This document shows positions 36,401 to 46,944 of a stretch of 64,000 nucleotides of DNA, in pieces. Source of the stretch: Tanytarsus gracilentus (lineage: Eukaryota; Arthropoda; Insecta; Diptera; Chironomidae); assembly GCA_038502055.1 (NCBI GenBank), contig JAXRKN010000037.1, forward strand, positions 2,604,001 to 2,668,000. Direction: 5' to 3'. The number at the start of each line of letters is the position of its first letter. Within the stretch, counting starts at the first letter, position 1. The position numbers and the translations under genes are program-made. The notes beneath the pieces were generated by a model. It worked only from the letters and a program-made list of their open reading frames with translations. It ran no database searches and had not been told where the DNA came from.

Positions 36401-38795
36401 GTTTGTGAGTTTTGCGTATTTGCGTGCAAAGCGATATTAAAAAGTCCAAAAGGACTGGATGTCCTGCTAAACTATCCTGAAAACTTCAAGTTTGATTTAA
36501 TTATTCACGATACAACTTGCGGACCATGCATGCTTCCCCTTGTTCATAAATTCAAAAATCCTCCCATGGTGGGTGTGACTCCATTTCTCAATCCGCCTTC
36601 CACTATCAATGTTGTCGGTGGTCACAAATATCCAGCTTATGTGCCACATTTTGTCAGTAACAGCCCACAAATTATGAACTTTATTCAACGACTTCAAAAC
36701 ACTTATCTCTACTTCGTTGAGAGATTGTGAGTAGCACGTGCTTATTTTTATTCAATCGTATTGGTGAGATAAAAATTAATGACTTTATCGCAATTAATCA
36801 TATGCGCAATGATTACATAGATAAAGTTCATTAACAGTTGTGGTAATTAGTTGCGTTGCACTTTGAAAATAAATTATGAGGAAATTGATTATTTAAAGAG
36901 ATGAAAATATTTAAGGAAAATAAAATATTTTTTCCATTAAAATAAATTCTCAATCACCTTCTAAATATTCAGACACGCTTTTTTATCTGTAATGATTTAT
37001 TGAGAGCTCATAAATGACTCTTTTAACATGATCGAGATTGCAACATTTTATGCGTAAATAATTACTATGCTAATTGCTACTTGTCACCTTAATGGCGATT
37101 TTTCACATTAAAATCTTTTTTTAATTTCAGTGCATTTAAATATCAAATGTATCCCGAACTTGAGAGACTCGCGAGGGAAAAGTTCAAATTTAAGGACATG
37201 CCGCCGTTGGCTGAGTTGGAGCAAAAAACAAAATTAATTCTTTTAAATGCTGATAATGCAATCGACTACCCCGAGCCATTACAACCAAACATGATTTTAG
37301 TTGGTGGACTTCAAATTACAGATCCAAAAGAACTTCCAAGTGAAATGAAAACTTTTGTCGAGTCAGCAAAGAAGGGAACAGTTTTAATGTCCCTGGGCAC
37401 CAACATTATGTCGAGCATGTTGGGAGAAAAAGTTTTAACAACAATCCTCAAAACTTTTGAATCAATTCCGGACTACCATTTCATTTGGAAATTTGAAGCT
37501 GAGCCAGATGAACTTCCAGTCAAGCCCGCAAAAAATGTAATGGTTGCAAAATTTCTGCCTCAAAACGACTTGCTTGCCCATAAAAATCTCAAAGCTTTCA
37601 TCACGCACGCTGGTGGATTGAGCACTCAAGAGAGCTTATGGTATGGCAAGCCAATGGTCGGAATACCATTTATAGCGGATCAATACAGAACTGTCGACAA
37701 GTCGGTAAGAATGGGTGTCGCAATCAAGTTGGAAATCGCCACATTGAAGGCCGATAACTTTAAGAGTGCAATAATGGAAGTGTTAGAAAATCCCAAATAT
37801 ACCGAGAATGCGAGAAAAACGTCAAGAATTTTCCAAGACAAGCCCATGAAGCCACTCGACACAGCAATTTATTGGATCGAATTTGTAATGAGAAATCCCG
37901 ATGCACCGTTCTTCAAATCACCCACAATCGAGCTCGGTTTCCTCGCATCGAACAGCCTCGACGTCTATTTATTCTTAATCATTTCCATCCACCTGATTTT
38001 ATTCACCGTCTACAGATTATCGAGAAAAATTTTCCGTTCCAAAAGTGACAGCAAAAAAGTCAAAGTGAATTGAATTCGAATTGAATTTTTTTTCCAGCTA
38101 CAGAATACTTGAATGCACTGACATTGGCTGCAAGTGACATAAGGTTGCAACTATCACTTATGTGTGTCTTTGAATAATTATTTTATACGCATTGATTAAG
38201 CGTTATAGCAGAGCAAGAGAATGAAATATAAGAAAAAAAACTGCAACTTTATGGAAATTTTTAATCATTTTATGTGTAGCGATTTCTTAGATTATGGGCT
38301 AGCTTAATTGGAAGAAAAAATACTCTAATTAATGTGAATAAATTTACTTTACTTATTTTCAAAAGTTTTGAAATTTTTTGACCCAAAAGTATTTTCTCTA
38401 GGAAAATTTAAACTTACACGAGTTCCGAAAAGTTTTATAAAACTTTCCCTCGAATGTTTATCCTCGCCAAAAATTGCACCTAATTCCGACATGTAAAGCC
38501 ATCTCATTTTATCTCTTTTCACTTCCATTTCCATGAAACTTTTATTGTTGGTTTTAGTAAGCACGTGCTTTTCTTCACTAGCAGCATCATTTTTATTTTC
38601 ATGATTTTTCATCACTCCACTATCACTTGAGGGCATTTCAGGCTTGTCCATCATCGTCGATGGTTTTGGCTGCTCATGTTCACTTTCATCAATGGTATTA
38701 TCGAAAAAGGACAAATTAACTTTTCCACCCTCATCATCGTCCTTTTTCACAATGAGCTCCTCATCACTTGCTTTAACTTTTTCACCAGACGACAT
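30434..38795 (-). CDS. Nox: NADPH oxidase, NOX5-like with N-terminal EF-hands, about 1116 aa
   Basis: Minus-strand exons: 38795-38418, 34165-34071, 34002-33891, 33817-33790, 33702-33512, 33460-33310, 33208-33068, 33008-32721, 32670-32482, 32424-31572, 31516-31296, 31241-31014, 30962-30769 and 30715-30434; all phases agree. The enzyme moves electrons from NADPH through FAD and two haems to oxygen, making superoxide. Visible are EF-hand loops (one canonical, DKDNSGTISLQE), six-helix haem domain histidines (HKLTGWLIVFYGVWHTFMH and a second pair in YWTHLL / LLHG), FAD motif HPFTLSSAPE, NADPH segment GTGIGVTPFAS and the terminal CGPPQLA. An upstream in-frame stop fixes the ATG at 38795. The link from the first exon across the 4.25 kb intron rests on matching phase 0 ends and sequence flow (FIKLFGTR to ETLYNVF). 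Confidence 0.93.
34505..34510 (+). promoter_or_regulatory. Initiator-like TCAGTG before UGT exon A
   Basis: TCAGTG occurs 27 bases upstream of the exon A start codon. Similar hexamers precede exons B and C at comparable distances, which supports separate promoters. Confidence 0.45.
34532..38073 (+). CDS. UDP-glycosyltransferase, isoform using first exon A, 524 aa
   Basis: Exon A (34532-35163) ends in phase 2 and joins the shared exon 37131-38073. The first exon encodes a signal peptide (to about residue 18) and the acceptor-binding domain with the catalytic-type His in SPSHHIW. The shared exon encodes the UDP-sugar binding domain with the UGT signature FITHAGGLSTQESLWYG, a membrane helix near the C-terminus and a lysine-rich tail ending KVKVN, which has the KxKxx form of ER retrieval. 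UGTs conjugate sugars to plant toxins, insecticides and endogenous compounds at the ER membrane. The whole locus sits inside an intron of Nox on the opposite strand. AATAAA lies at 38337-38342. The paralogue within the insect UGT family is not identified. Confidence 0.9.
35222..35227 (+). promoter_or_regulatory. Initiator-like TCAGTT before UGT exon B
   Basis: TCAGTT fits the arthropod TCAKTY initiator and lies 17 bases upstream of the exon B start codon, inside the 75-base gap after exon A. Confidence 0.45.
35239..38073 (+). CDS. UDP-glycosyltransferase, isoform using first exon B, 523 aa
   Basis: Exon B (35239-35867) is an alternative first exon ending in phase 2 (AAAAAT|GTAAGT), compatible with the shared exon 37131-38073. 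It encodes its own signal peptide and acceptor-binding domain and is closer to exon A than to exon C (both read NVTFLSVDK and YPxxFKFD). It has no last exon of its own: no UGT C-terminal coding follows before exon C. Its promoter must fit into the 75 bases between exon A and its ATG, where a TCAGTT initiator-like site is found. Substrate specificity should differ from A and C because only this half binds the acceptor. Confidence 0.88.
36054..36059 (+). promoter_or_regulatory. Initiator-like TCAGTT before UGT exon C
   Basis: TCAGTT fits the arthropod initiator and lies 26 bases upstream of the exon C start codon. Confidence 0.45.
36080..38073 (+). CDS. UDP-glycosyltransferase, isoform using first exon C, 529 aa
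   Basis: Exon C (36080-36726) ends in phase 2 at GAGATT|GTGAGT and joins the shared exon 37131-38073. It is the most divergent of the three first exons, with a signal peptide, His in LSGSHTLW, and a longer middle segment. As the exon nearest the shared one it may be the ancestral gene from which the A and B first exons were added, but the order of events is inference. The 3' domain is described under isoform A. Confidence 0.88.
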
Positions 38796-40842
38796 GTCAC
38801 TCAATCTTTTTATCCTCACACTCGATTTTTATTTTTTTATTTTTCGAAGTGACCACTTAACGAGTTAAACATCAACTGAAAAGCTGATTTTCAATCACTT
38901 ACAGTGCTTGAGATTTTTTTTTGCGAGAGTGTAAAATACGCACAGGTGGAGTCAACGCAGACGATGTAGCATGTAACTTTATGTTACTTTTTGTCTCTCT
39001 TAACATTCAATATCGTTCCACATTTAGCTTTTTTTTGCACTATCTCAGAGTATAGTGTACATTTCATAAAAATCGAAAGGTTAAATCACGTGTTTCATCC
39101 TTTCGTATTCTCTCTCTCGCGAGTTGAGCGGTGGTTAGTTAGAGGTAGCAGTACAGCTGATGACTTGAACCGCGTTCGGTGGTGATTTGTCGAAAATTAT
39201 CTTTCTCATTTACCGTATTTGCTAATCTATCTTTCTCTTCACATAATGTGCCGCGAATTTTTTCAATTTTTCAACTTTTGACCGCGAGCAGCAAACAAAT
39301 TGACAGCTACTCGGATAACTTAAGAGATGATGTGGTGGGTTAAAAAGCTTTTTTAAGCTCTAATGTCTTAAAATTCACTTTCAAGTCTCGATGAATGAAT
39401 GCGAATAAAAAATTATTCACGTGCAATGTAAAACTTTTTGATGATGATGCATTTTTGCATAAAAGTTTGAAAAAATATTTTTACATGATGAGCTTCTCGT
39501 GGTGTGAAATCAAAACAATTATTTGCTAGTCGTGTAATTAACCTCAACGGAATTTCTAAAACTTTCAGTACCTCAAATGCCCTAGCGATCTCATCAAAAA
39601 TCATTTTCATCGCGGTCAAAGCTACCCGAAAGAGATTAATCGCAAAATTTACAAATTATGAGTAAAAGGAACTTATTATTTAATGGTCAAAAAGCGCAAG
39701 CTCATATAATTGATTGTAAAGTGTAATTTAGATTCAGCTATTTTGATATAAACAGTCAAAATTTGAAATTAATCACTTTTTTTTCTCTCTGCTCAGTGAA
39801 TGGATGTCTAGGCAGGTCAATAAAATTTCTGCAACATTGGTGGTCCAATGTTGTGAAGTGCTGTGAATCAAAATTTTTTACTCGCAAATAAATTCATAGG
39901 GATGATAATAACAATCAATTATGGATTTTATGACCGTCTGCCACTAGTTAATCACCTTAAAGAAAAATAATCAATTTCTCCATCTACGGACATTGTGCGT
40001 TCACACACCTGTGATGAGGTCGACAGTTGTAAAGGTGTGACATACTCATCAATATTCACGTGTAAAAACGTTAATTCATAAAATCAAAAGCATTTTACAC
40101 TCACATTGAAGTGTGCGAGAAAAAAGCTGCAAAAAGTTTCATTTTCATCTCGATGCAGTTTCATTTTCGCTTGAGATCAATATTTTTGTGTATGTGTTGT
40201 TGAGCTGGAGATTGATAATTGATTGATTTATGAGTAATGCGAATTTAATCAATGCCACTTACAAGCTGTTCTTATGAGATCATAAAAAAATTAATTAAAT
40301 ATTCTAAAATTAACAAATTTTTCAAAAATATAAAAAATTAAATAAATGATTGATTAAATTCTAAAACGAAAAATTTTTAAACTTGGATTCATTTAATTTT
40401 TAATGTTTTTAATAAAAAGTGACAATCAATCGAACCTGTTTGTTAATTACACTACATTTTCATAATTTATGCTTAAAAAAGAGCTGAAAAATGATTTATT
40501 GCATTGCACGCATGCATGGCACGCGTCAAAATGTGCATCGATCGTCATCGCATAAGTAAATTAAAAAATATTAGATTGAGTTTGCGGTCACAGCTGTGTA
40601 GTTTGAAAAAATACATAAAACTTATTTCATACATTTTTTAAATTTCAAAACCTTTCTGCAATTTTATTAAAATAAAATATAAAAGCGAATCATATTTAAA
40701 ATTATTTTGTTTCCAATAAAAATTAATTTTACTCAGCTCAGATATTATTTTAAAAAAAATAATTTTATTATTAAATTAATTTTTTAGCACCCGAAATAAA
40801 ATTCAACCCTCTCGAAAATTCGCGACACATCGAGAACATAAC
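38796..40842. other. Intergenic region between Nox and the small heat shock gene
   Basis: About 2 kb without a supported exon. The left end must hold the Nox promoter and 5' UTR on the minus strand; a CT/GA-rich patch lies around 39105-39125. The rest is AT-rich with no recognised gene, RNA or repeat. Confidence 0.5.
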
Positions 40843-40893
40843 GAATTTTCAAAAATTCTAAAAGAATCTAGAGTGTTCTTTTCTCTTCCATTC
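40843..40893 (+). promoter_or_regulatory. Candidate heat shock elements of the small Hsp gene
   Basis: An nGAAnnTTCn palindrome lies at 40843-40850 (GAATTTTC). Four TTC units in exact 5-base register follow at 40876-40893 (TTC at 876, 881, 886 and 891). HSF trimers bind 5-base GAA/TTC units, normally in alternating orientation; the tandem run is less canonical. Position just upstream of the TATA box supports the call. Confidence 0.5.
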
Positions 40894-40912
40894 TTTCCAT
40901 TGGATGAGACGA

Positions 40913-40920
40913 TATAAAAA
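40913..40920 (+). promoter_or_regulatory. TATA box (TATAAAAA) of the small Hsp gene
   Basis: TATAAAAA lies 30 bases before the A of a TCACTA initiator-like site at 40941-40946, giving a predicted start of transcription near 40943 and a 5' UTR of about 94 bases. A second TCAGTC at 40962-40967 is further than the usual distance. Confidence 0.65.
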
Positions 40921-41036
40921 GGGAACTCGATGCAGCTCTCTCACTAGAATATTTTTTGTGCTCAGTCGAGTAAGATCGGAGAAAGTTATATAAATTTTTT
41001 AAAAGTTCACTCAAGCCGTCAAAGTTAATTATTAAA

Positions 41037-41703
41037 ATGTCTTTTCTTTGTCCTTATCAACGCAATGCTGGTGCCTTGGATATCTTCGAGGATCCTTACT
41101 TCCATCATGGTAAGTTGTTAAACTCATGAGAGTGACCGCGTGGCAATTCTAAGAATATTCTTCTTCTTTCTAAAAGGATTAGAGCCACGATTCGGTTTGG
41201 GATTGCTGCCAAGCGACTTCATGAGTAATCGAATTGTTCCAAGAAGTAGCATTCACCATCTTCCAACTGGATATCGTCGTCCATGGGCTATTGCTCGCGA
41301 TGCCCTCCACGACTTGCCAAAGGATCAGAAGAGTCTCCATATTGGCAAAGATGGCTTCCAAGCATGTGTCGATGTTCATCATTTCAAGCCGAATGAAGTC
41401 ATTGTTAAGACGGTCGATAACACTGTCATAATTGAAGGAAAGCATGAAGAACGTGACGATGGACATGGATCGGTGGAGAGACATTTTGTTCGCAAGTATG
41501 TGTTGCCCAAAGAATACGACATGGCGTCTGTTCATTCATCATTGAGCACCGATGGAGTTTTGACTATCAAGGCTCCACCACCAGCTATCACTTCAAAAGG
41601 CGAGCGTCATGTTCCAATTACTCACACTGCTATGCCAGCTCACATGAGCATCAAAACTAATGGTGGTGGTCACGATGAAACCAATGGAAAATCTAAAGCC
41701 TAA
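41037..41703 (+). CDS. Small heat shock protein with alpha-crystallin domain, 199 aa
   Basis: Exons 41037-41109 and 41177-41703 join in phase 1. The alpha-crystallin domain spans roughly residues 75-165 and includes FKPNEVIVKTVDNTVIIEGK and the motif DGVLTIKAP. A VPI tripeptide in the tail resembles the IxI/V oligomer contact. Small Hsps are ATP-independent holdases that keep unfolding proteins soluble in the cytosol or nucleus. The promoter has a TATA box and HSE-like sites. A 67-base intron interrupts the gene after 24 codons, unlike the intronless Hsp22/23/26/27 cluster of flies. It could correspond to one of those or to an l(2)efl-like gene. AATAAA lies at 41824-41829. Confidence 0.93.
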
Positions 41704-42312
41704 AGTCATTTAATTTTTAACCTCAAAAGTCAATTTAAAAATTTATATATATTCTGGAACATTTTTTGAGTGTGTGTGCATTCTCCAATTTTCTTTTATA
41801 ATGTCCATTTTTCTTTCAAATTAAATAAAGCTCAACATCGTGTGTAAAAAATTAATTTTATCATTTTACTATTTTTCAGGAAAATTGTTCGTGCTCGCAC
41901 AAAATCGAACCGATCAAATGATGAATGTGTGTCAAGATTAATTAATTTGAAAATGCAACAGTTTGTGCCGCCTCGGGCTTACCAGATGTCGACAATTGAA
42001 GCTCAATTTTGATCAATTGAGGTTTTTTGTGCTTTCATATCCATTACACGCAAATTAACAATTTTTTTTTGTAATGGACTCAAACAATTTATAACAACTT
42101 TATCAAAATTGGCAGATCGAGAGTGACATGGCAGCATATCGGATATGATCAGTAATTATTTTTGTAGTACACCCGGCAAAAGCTGTGACGTCATGAGCTG
42201 ACCATGTAAAGTTTGTTTTTCTTCTTCTCTCTTCACCTCCTCATTCTTCGAGATCATCTGATTTTTTTTCGAATTCTCCTTTATTCACCTGTTCGTAATT
42301 AATTTTGTGTGA
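41704..42312. other. Intergenic region between the small Hsp gene and IFT140
   Basis: The first 130 bases are the Hsp 3' UTR. No coding exon is visible in the remainder, which leads into the IFT140 promoter. Confidence 0.5.
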
Positions 42313-42326
42313 GTTGCTATAGCGAC
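42313..42326 (+). promoter_or_regulatory. X-box (RFX binding site) upstream of IFT140
   Basis: GTTGCT-AT-AGCGAC satisfies the X-box consensus RYYNYY-N(1-3)-RRNRAC at every defined position. It lies 41 bases upstream of the IFT140 ATG, where X-boxes of ciliary genes are normally found. RFX transcription factors activate ciliary genes through such sites in worms, flies and vertebrates. Confidence 0.8.
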
Positions 42327-42366
42327 CACTGTTCGAGTAACATTCGAGTATGAAAATTTTCATAAA

Positions 42367-45300
42367 ATGACGCTCCTATTTGATACAAAAGTGCAGTTTT
42401 TAGACAGTGAAACTGTCAGTACAATTGTAGTTTTTCATTTAATCGAGCCGTTGTTCGCAGTTGCTGGATTTGGGGAAGATCGAGGAGGCTCGGTGACGAT
42501 TTTTGATGATTCGGTAAAGATTTAGATTTTTAGTAAATTCCAAAATGTAATTTAAAATTTTAGGGTGAACCTTTGCGTGACATAACATTTCCAAATCATC
42601 CGATAAGTCAAGCGACTGCCTTATGTTTTCATCCTCAAAAGCAAATTCTCATCTCGGGATGGGAAAATGGCGAAATTCACGCTTGGATCAGTGGGAAGCG
42701 AGAATTCCTGCCGATTCAAGGTTCTGGATATCACAAATCACCAGTCATGCTAATTGAATTCAGCGAGCAAGGATCCCGACTAGTAACGGCAGACTCGGTA
42801 AGCAAAATCATTTTAATTTATAATTTCATTATAGTCATTTATTTTAGAATGGAACGTTAACTGGATGGCGATGCGATCAGCAAGGTCAGTTCCTCACGAT
42901 GTTTAGTCATGACTTGCGTGATCCTCTACTGCACATAACTTTTCGTCGTACTATTGAAAGCACAAGCAATGCTGAATTGATAAACTTAGCAAAGCTGGCA
43001 GTGGCCGGCGATCAAATTGCGCTCGATACTTTGACTACATGGCGACCAAAAACGGCAGCAAGAAATTTATCGCATGCCGGTGTCAAAGACAATCAATGCT
43101 TCTATGTCGGCTCACAATCGGGCATTCTCTTTTACATCAATCAATCGGGAACGTGCGTTGAAGTCCTTCGAACTGATTCGCCAATAATTCAAATTTTATT
43201 TCATCCGAAGCGAGAGGCGATTGTGACTCTCATGGAGGACATGACTATTGCTCACTATCTCGTCGAGTCATCGGGCATTCTCACAGAACTCGATCGTGTA
43301 AAATTATCGAGTAGAATTTCGGGCTATGATGGCTCGATTTCATGGGCTGGAAATGCTCTTGCAATCATAACCGGCGATTTAAGTGTGCGAATTTGGGAGA
43401 TTGACTCGAGCGATAATTTTTTATTGCCCACCGATCATGCGAGTTTAAAAAGTAATCTAAAGAGCTTTTTAAAGACTTCAAGCACTGAAAATTTCACATC
43501 AATCGCTTATTGCGCTCAAAATCAAAAACTGTGTGCTGTCACCAATCAAGGATCGATTTACATCTGGAAGAAAACAAATTTTAAAGCAGACTCTGAAAAT
43601 GGATGGCAATTAACGGACGTGTCGACTGTGAGAGGATCAATTAAGCAGTGCATTTGGGGATGTGTTAGTGACACACTCAAGCCTTGCATTGTAGTCAATT
43701 GCATATCGAACGTTTACGTGCTGAAAGAGCAGCCATTAATGAGTTTTCACACGAGAGATTTGTTTGCTGTTCAGCGAGCCGCAAATCAAGTTCTAGTTGA
43801 GACCTCAACTCAACAGACTACTGTCGCTACGAGTGACATATCAATCACCAACTTATGTCTCACTGATATGAATTTAGTTTTGACTAATGGAAAGACCGTG
43901 TCTGTCTATAAAATTCAAAAGACATCTCAAGATTCAATTGATCAAGGACTAAAAGCTTCGAGTGAAATTACTTTAAATGACAACTTGACCGTTAGATTTT
44001 CATCGAGTTTTACATGCGAAAACGTTCAAATGTTCATCTATGATCAATATGTGATTTTAATTGGTCAAAATGATGTGATTGCGATGTCCTTGAATGGTGT
44101 TAAGCTCCAAGAAATTTCTTTCACCGATCATGAGGGAAAACCTATTGGAGCTGATTTAACGAGCAAATATTTGACAATTTTCACACTTAATGGATTCATA
44201 AAAGTTTATGATGTCTCGCGGCACGAACTGAAGCTTTTAGTGCCCGTAAAAAATGCTTATGATCTCTTTGACAGTTTTGGTGAAGTGATTATGGCTAAAA
44301 CTAATAATGATGGCTCACTCGTGGCAATAACGATAGCCAATGAAACTTTAATACCCGATGGAAAACTTTACATTTGGAAGCTTGAAACGGACTCGGTCGT
44401 GTCCTATGATTTTTTGCAGAAAGATAATGTTGATGCCATTGCAAGATTGCCAATTACTTTCAATTGGGATACCGACGATAGCCGTTTACTCGCGTGTGAA
44501 GCTAAATTAATTCCGCAGAGCAATAAAAATTCAGACATTGCTTTTCTTATCGAGTCACAAGTTTACGTCATGTTTGCTACCAACACAAATATTTTGGAAA
44601 TTGAAATTATTGATTTATCATCGAATGAGCAATTAATTAATTTATGTGCACCGAATGTCATAACTTTAAAAGTTGGTGTTATTGGTCAGAAAATTTTGAG
44701 AGATTTTATTGGACTCGAAAACACCGATGAGGCAACAAGAAAAATGGTTCTCGATTTCAGTCTTAATGTTGCGCAGGGAAATTTAGATCAAGCATTTTTC
44801 TGTATTCGATCATTAACCTCTGAAGCTGTCTGGCTTAACCTCGCTAGAATGTGCGTCCAGACGGGTCGTTTAGATGTCGCAAAAATTTGTCTTGGTCACC
44901 TTAAAAAAGCTCGATCAGTGAGAGCCGTAAGAAAAGCTATGGAAGACCAAACTTTAGAAGCTGATGCAAAAACGGCAGTGCTCGCAATTGAGCTCGGTAT
45001 GATTGAAGAAGCTGAAAATTTATACAAAAAATGCGGACGATTTGATTTGCTCAATCAATTGCTGCAAAATTGTGGACGTTTTGATGAGGCACTGAAAATA
45101 GCTGAACAGTAAGTGATTAGTTGGTTTTAAAATTAAATTATTAATTTAAACTTTTTATAGTGATAGAGTTCACTTGAAAAACACCCGCATGAAATATGCT
45201 CAGTGGCTCAGCGAAAATGGACAAACGGCAGAAGCTCTTAAAATGTATCAATTGACAAGCGATCCAGTTCACAGCATCACCCATCTGTTGATGGAAGATC

Positions 45301-46909
45301 CCAATGCTCTGAGAAAATTCATGCAGTCAACGACTGATGCTGAAATGTTAAAGTGGTATGCTCAATACATCGAGTCTACCGGTGACATGGAAAATGCCTT
45401 TAAAATTTATCAAAAAGCTGAAGATTATTTCAGTCAAGTGAGAATTTTATGTTTTTTGGGTCAACTCTCGCGAGCTGATGTGGTCGCTAAAAGCTCCGGT
45501 GATAAATCTGCATGCTATCACCTGGCGAGACATTACGAAAATATCGGAAAATTTCAAGATGCAATTCAATTTTACACACGTGCTCAAACTTTTGCGAATG
45601 CCGTGAGAATTTGTAAAGAAAATGATTTACAGGAAGAACTATGGTCGGTGGCTTCGATAGCACGAGGTAAAGATAAAGCAACTGCTGCTGCATACTTTGA
45701 GGAAGTTGGAGATTATAAAAGAGCAGTTGAACTTTATCATCGATCGGGTTTTATCCACAAAGCGATTGAGATGGCATTCAACTCGCAACAAGCGGATATC
45801 CTTCAAGTTATTGCATCTGAACTCGATTCAAAGTCAGATCCTGAACTTGTTGCTCGATGTGCTGAGTTCTTTCAAAGCATTAACCTCAACCAAAAGGCTG
45901 TTGTGTTACTTGCGAATGTAAGTTTATAAAATTTTTAATTATTTAAATATTTAAAGTTTAAATTTTAAAGGCACGACAGTTTGAAAATGCTTTGATAGTC
46001 GCCGAAAAGCATGCAGTTCCAATAACTGAAACGCTCTCAGAAATGCTGACCCCCAATAAAGATGAATTGAACGACGATAAGAGAAATGAAATTCTCATAA
46101 AAATTGGTGATTTATTGCAAGAGCAAGGCGACTATCACTCGGCAACAAAAAAATTCACTCAAGCTGGAGATAAAATTAAGGCTATGAAGAGTCTCCTAAA
46201 ATCGGGTGATACTGAAAAAATTACATTTTTCGCTGGCATGTCGAGGCAAAAAGAAATTTACATCATGGCCGCAAATTATCTGCAATCTCTTGTTGACTCC
46301 CATGAAGATCCAAAAATTCTTAAAAATATTATTTCGTTTTACACGAAAGGTCAAGCGTACGATTTGCTTGCTAATTTTTATGCGGTATCAGCACAGGCTG
46401 AAATCGATGACTTTAGAGATTACATGAAGGCATTAAAAGCGCTTCAGGAAGCTGCAAAATCACTTGTAAAAATTTCACCTAATCACGGTGCATTGGAAAC
46501 GCTCCAACATTCCGTTTTGGGAATTAAGAGATTTATGGAACTTCAAGATTTGGCAGAGAGACGTGACTTTACTGCCGTGATTGCGGGATGTAAAAATATT
46601 CTTTCACAAAGAGAGCAACCACCTACTCGCCATTGTGACATTTTAGGACTTTTAGTTGAATCTCAGATTTCATTGAGACAGTACTCAGAAGCTATGATTT
46701 CACTCCGAGAACTTGCACAAAGACAGCCCGATTGGAGTAGTCGTGAAATCATTGACAGATCGTTGATTGAAAAATTAGCGCATGAGAGTGGTGTCGATTT
46801 TACTCAATTATGGAATAGTGGAAGAAATCCACTAAGAAAGCAAGCTTCAATTGATCAAAGCGACGACGAGGATGACGAAGAAGAAATCGAAGAGAATTTA
46901 GAAAATTAA
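42367..46909 (+). CDS. IFT140: Intraflagellar transport protein IFT140 (fly rempA), 1445 aa
   Basis: Exons 42367-42513, 42564-42797, 42848-45108, 45161-45917 and 45971-46909 all keep phase. The N-terminal half forms WD40-type propellers; the C-terminal half is a TPR-like solenoid with segments FVGLENTDEATRKM, EAVWLNLARMC, ARHYENIGKFQDAIQFYTRA and KSGDTEKITFFAGMSRQKE that follow animal IFT140. IFT140 is a core subunit of IFT-A, needed for retrograde transport and for membrane protein entry into cilia; in flies it acts in sensory neurons. Length matches the human protein (1462 aa). The C-terminus is acidic. The gene ends 35 bases from the stop codon of the convergent dioxygenase. Confidence 0.97.
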
Positions 46910-46944
46910 GTTTGTGTCTTTTATTCACTTCACTCAAAAATTAC

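Noticed and set aside
34532..36726. UGT exons A, B and C as three separate truncated genes or pseudogenes
   Set aside because: All three frames are intact, end at consensus donors in the same phase and retain key residues, which fits alternative first exons better.
38796..38819. Earlier GTG start for Nox
   Set aside because: Animal genes rarely start at GTG, an in-frame stop lies just upstream, and the ATG at 38795 is available.
38880..38904. A 27-base intron-like segment in the Nox 5' region (GTAAGT to TTTCAG on the minus strand)
   Set aside because: It is too short to be spliced by the major spliceosome given the 50-100 base local minimum.
39413..39619. 68-codon minus-strand frame upstream of Nox
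   Set aside because: No family similarity is seen and it is not in phase with any Nox exon through a good donor.
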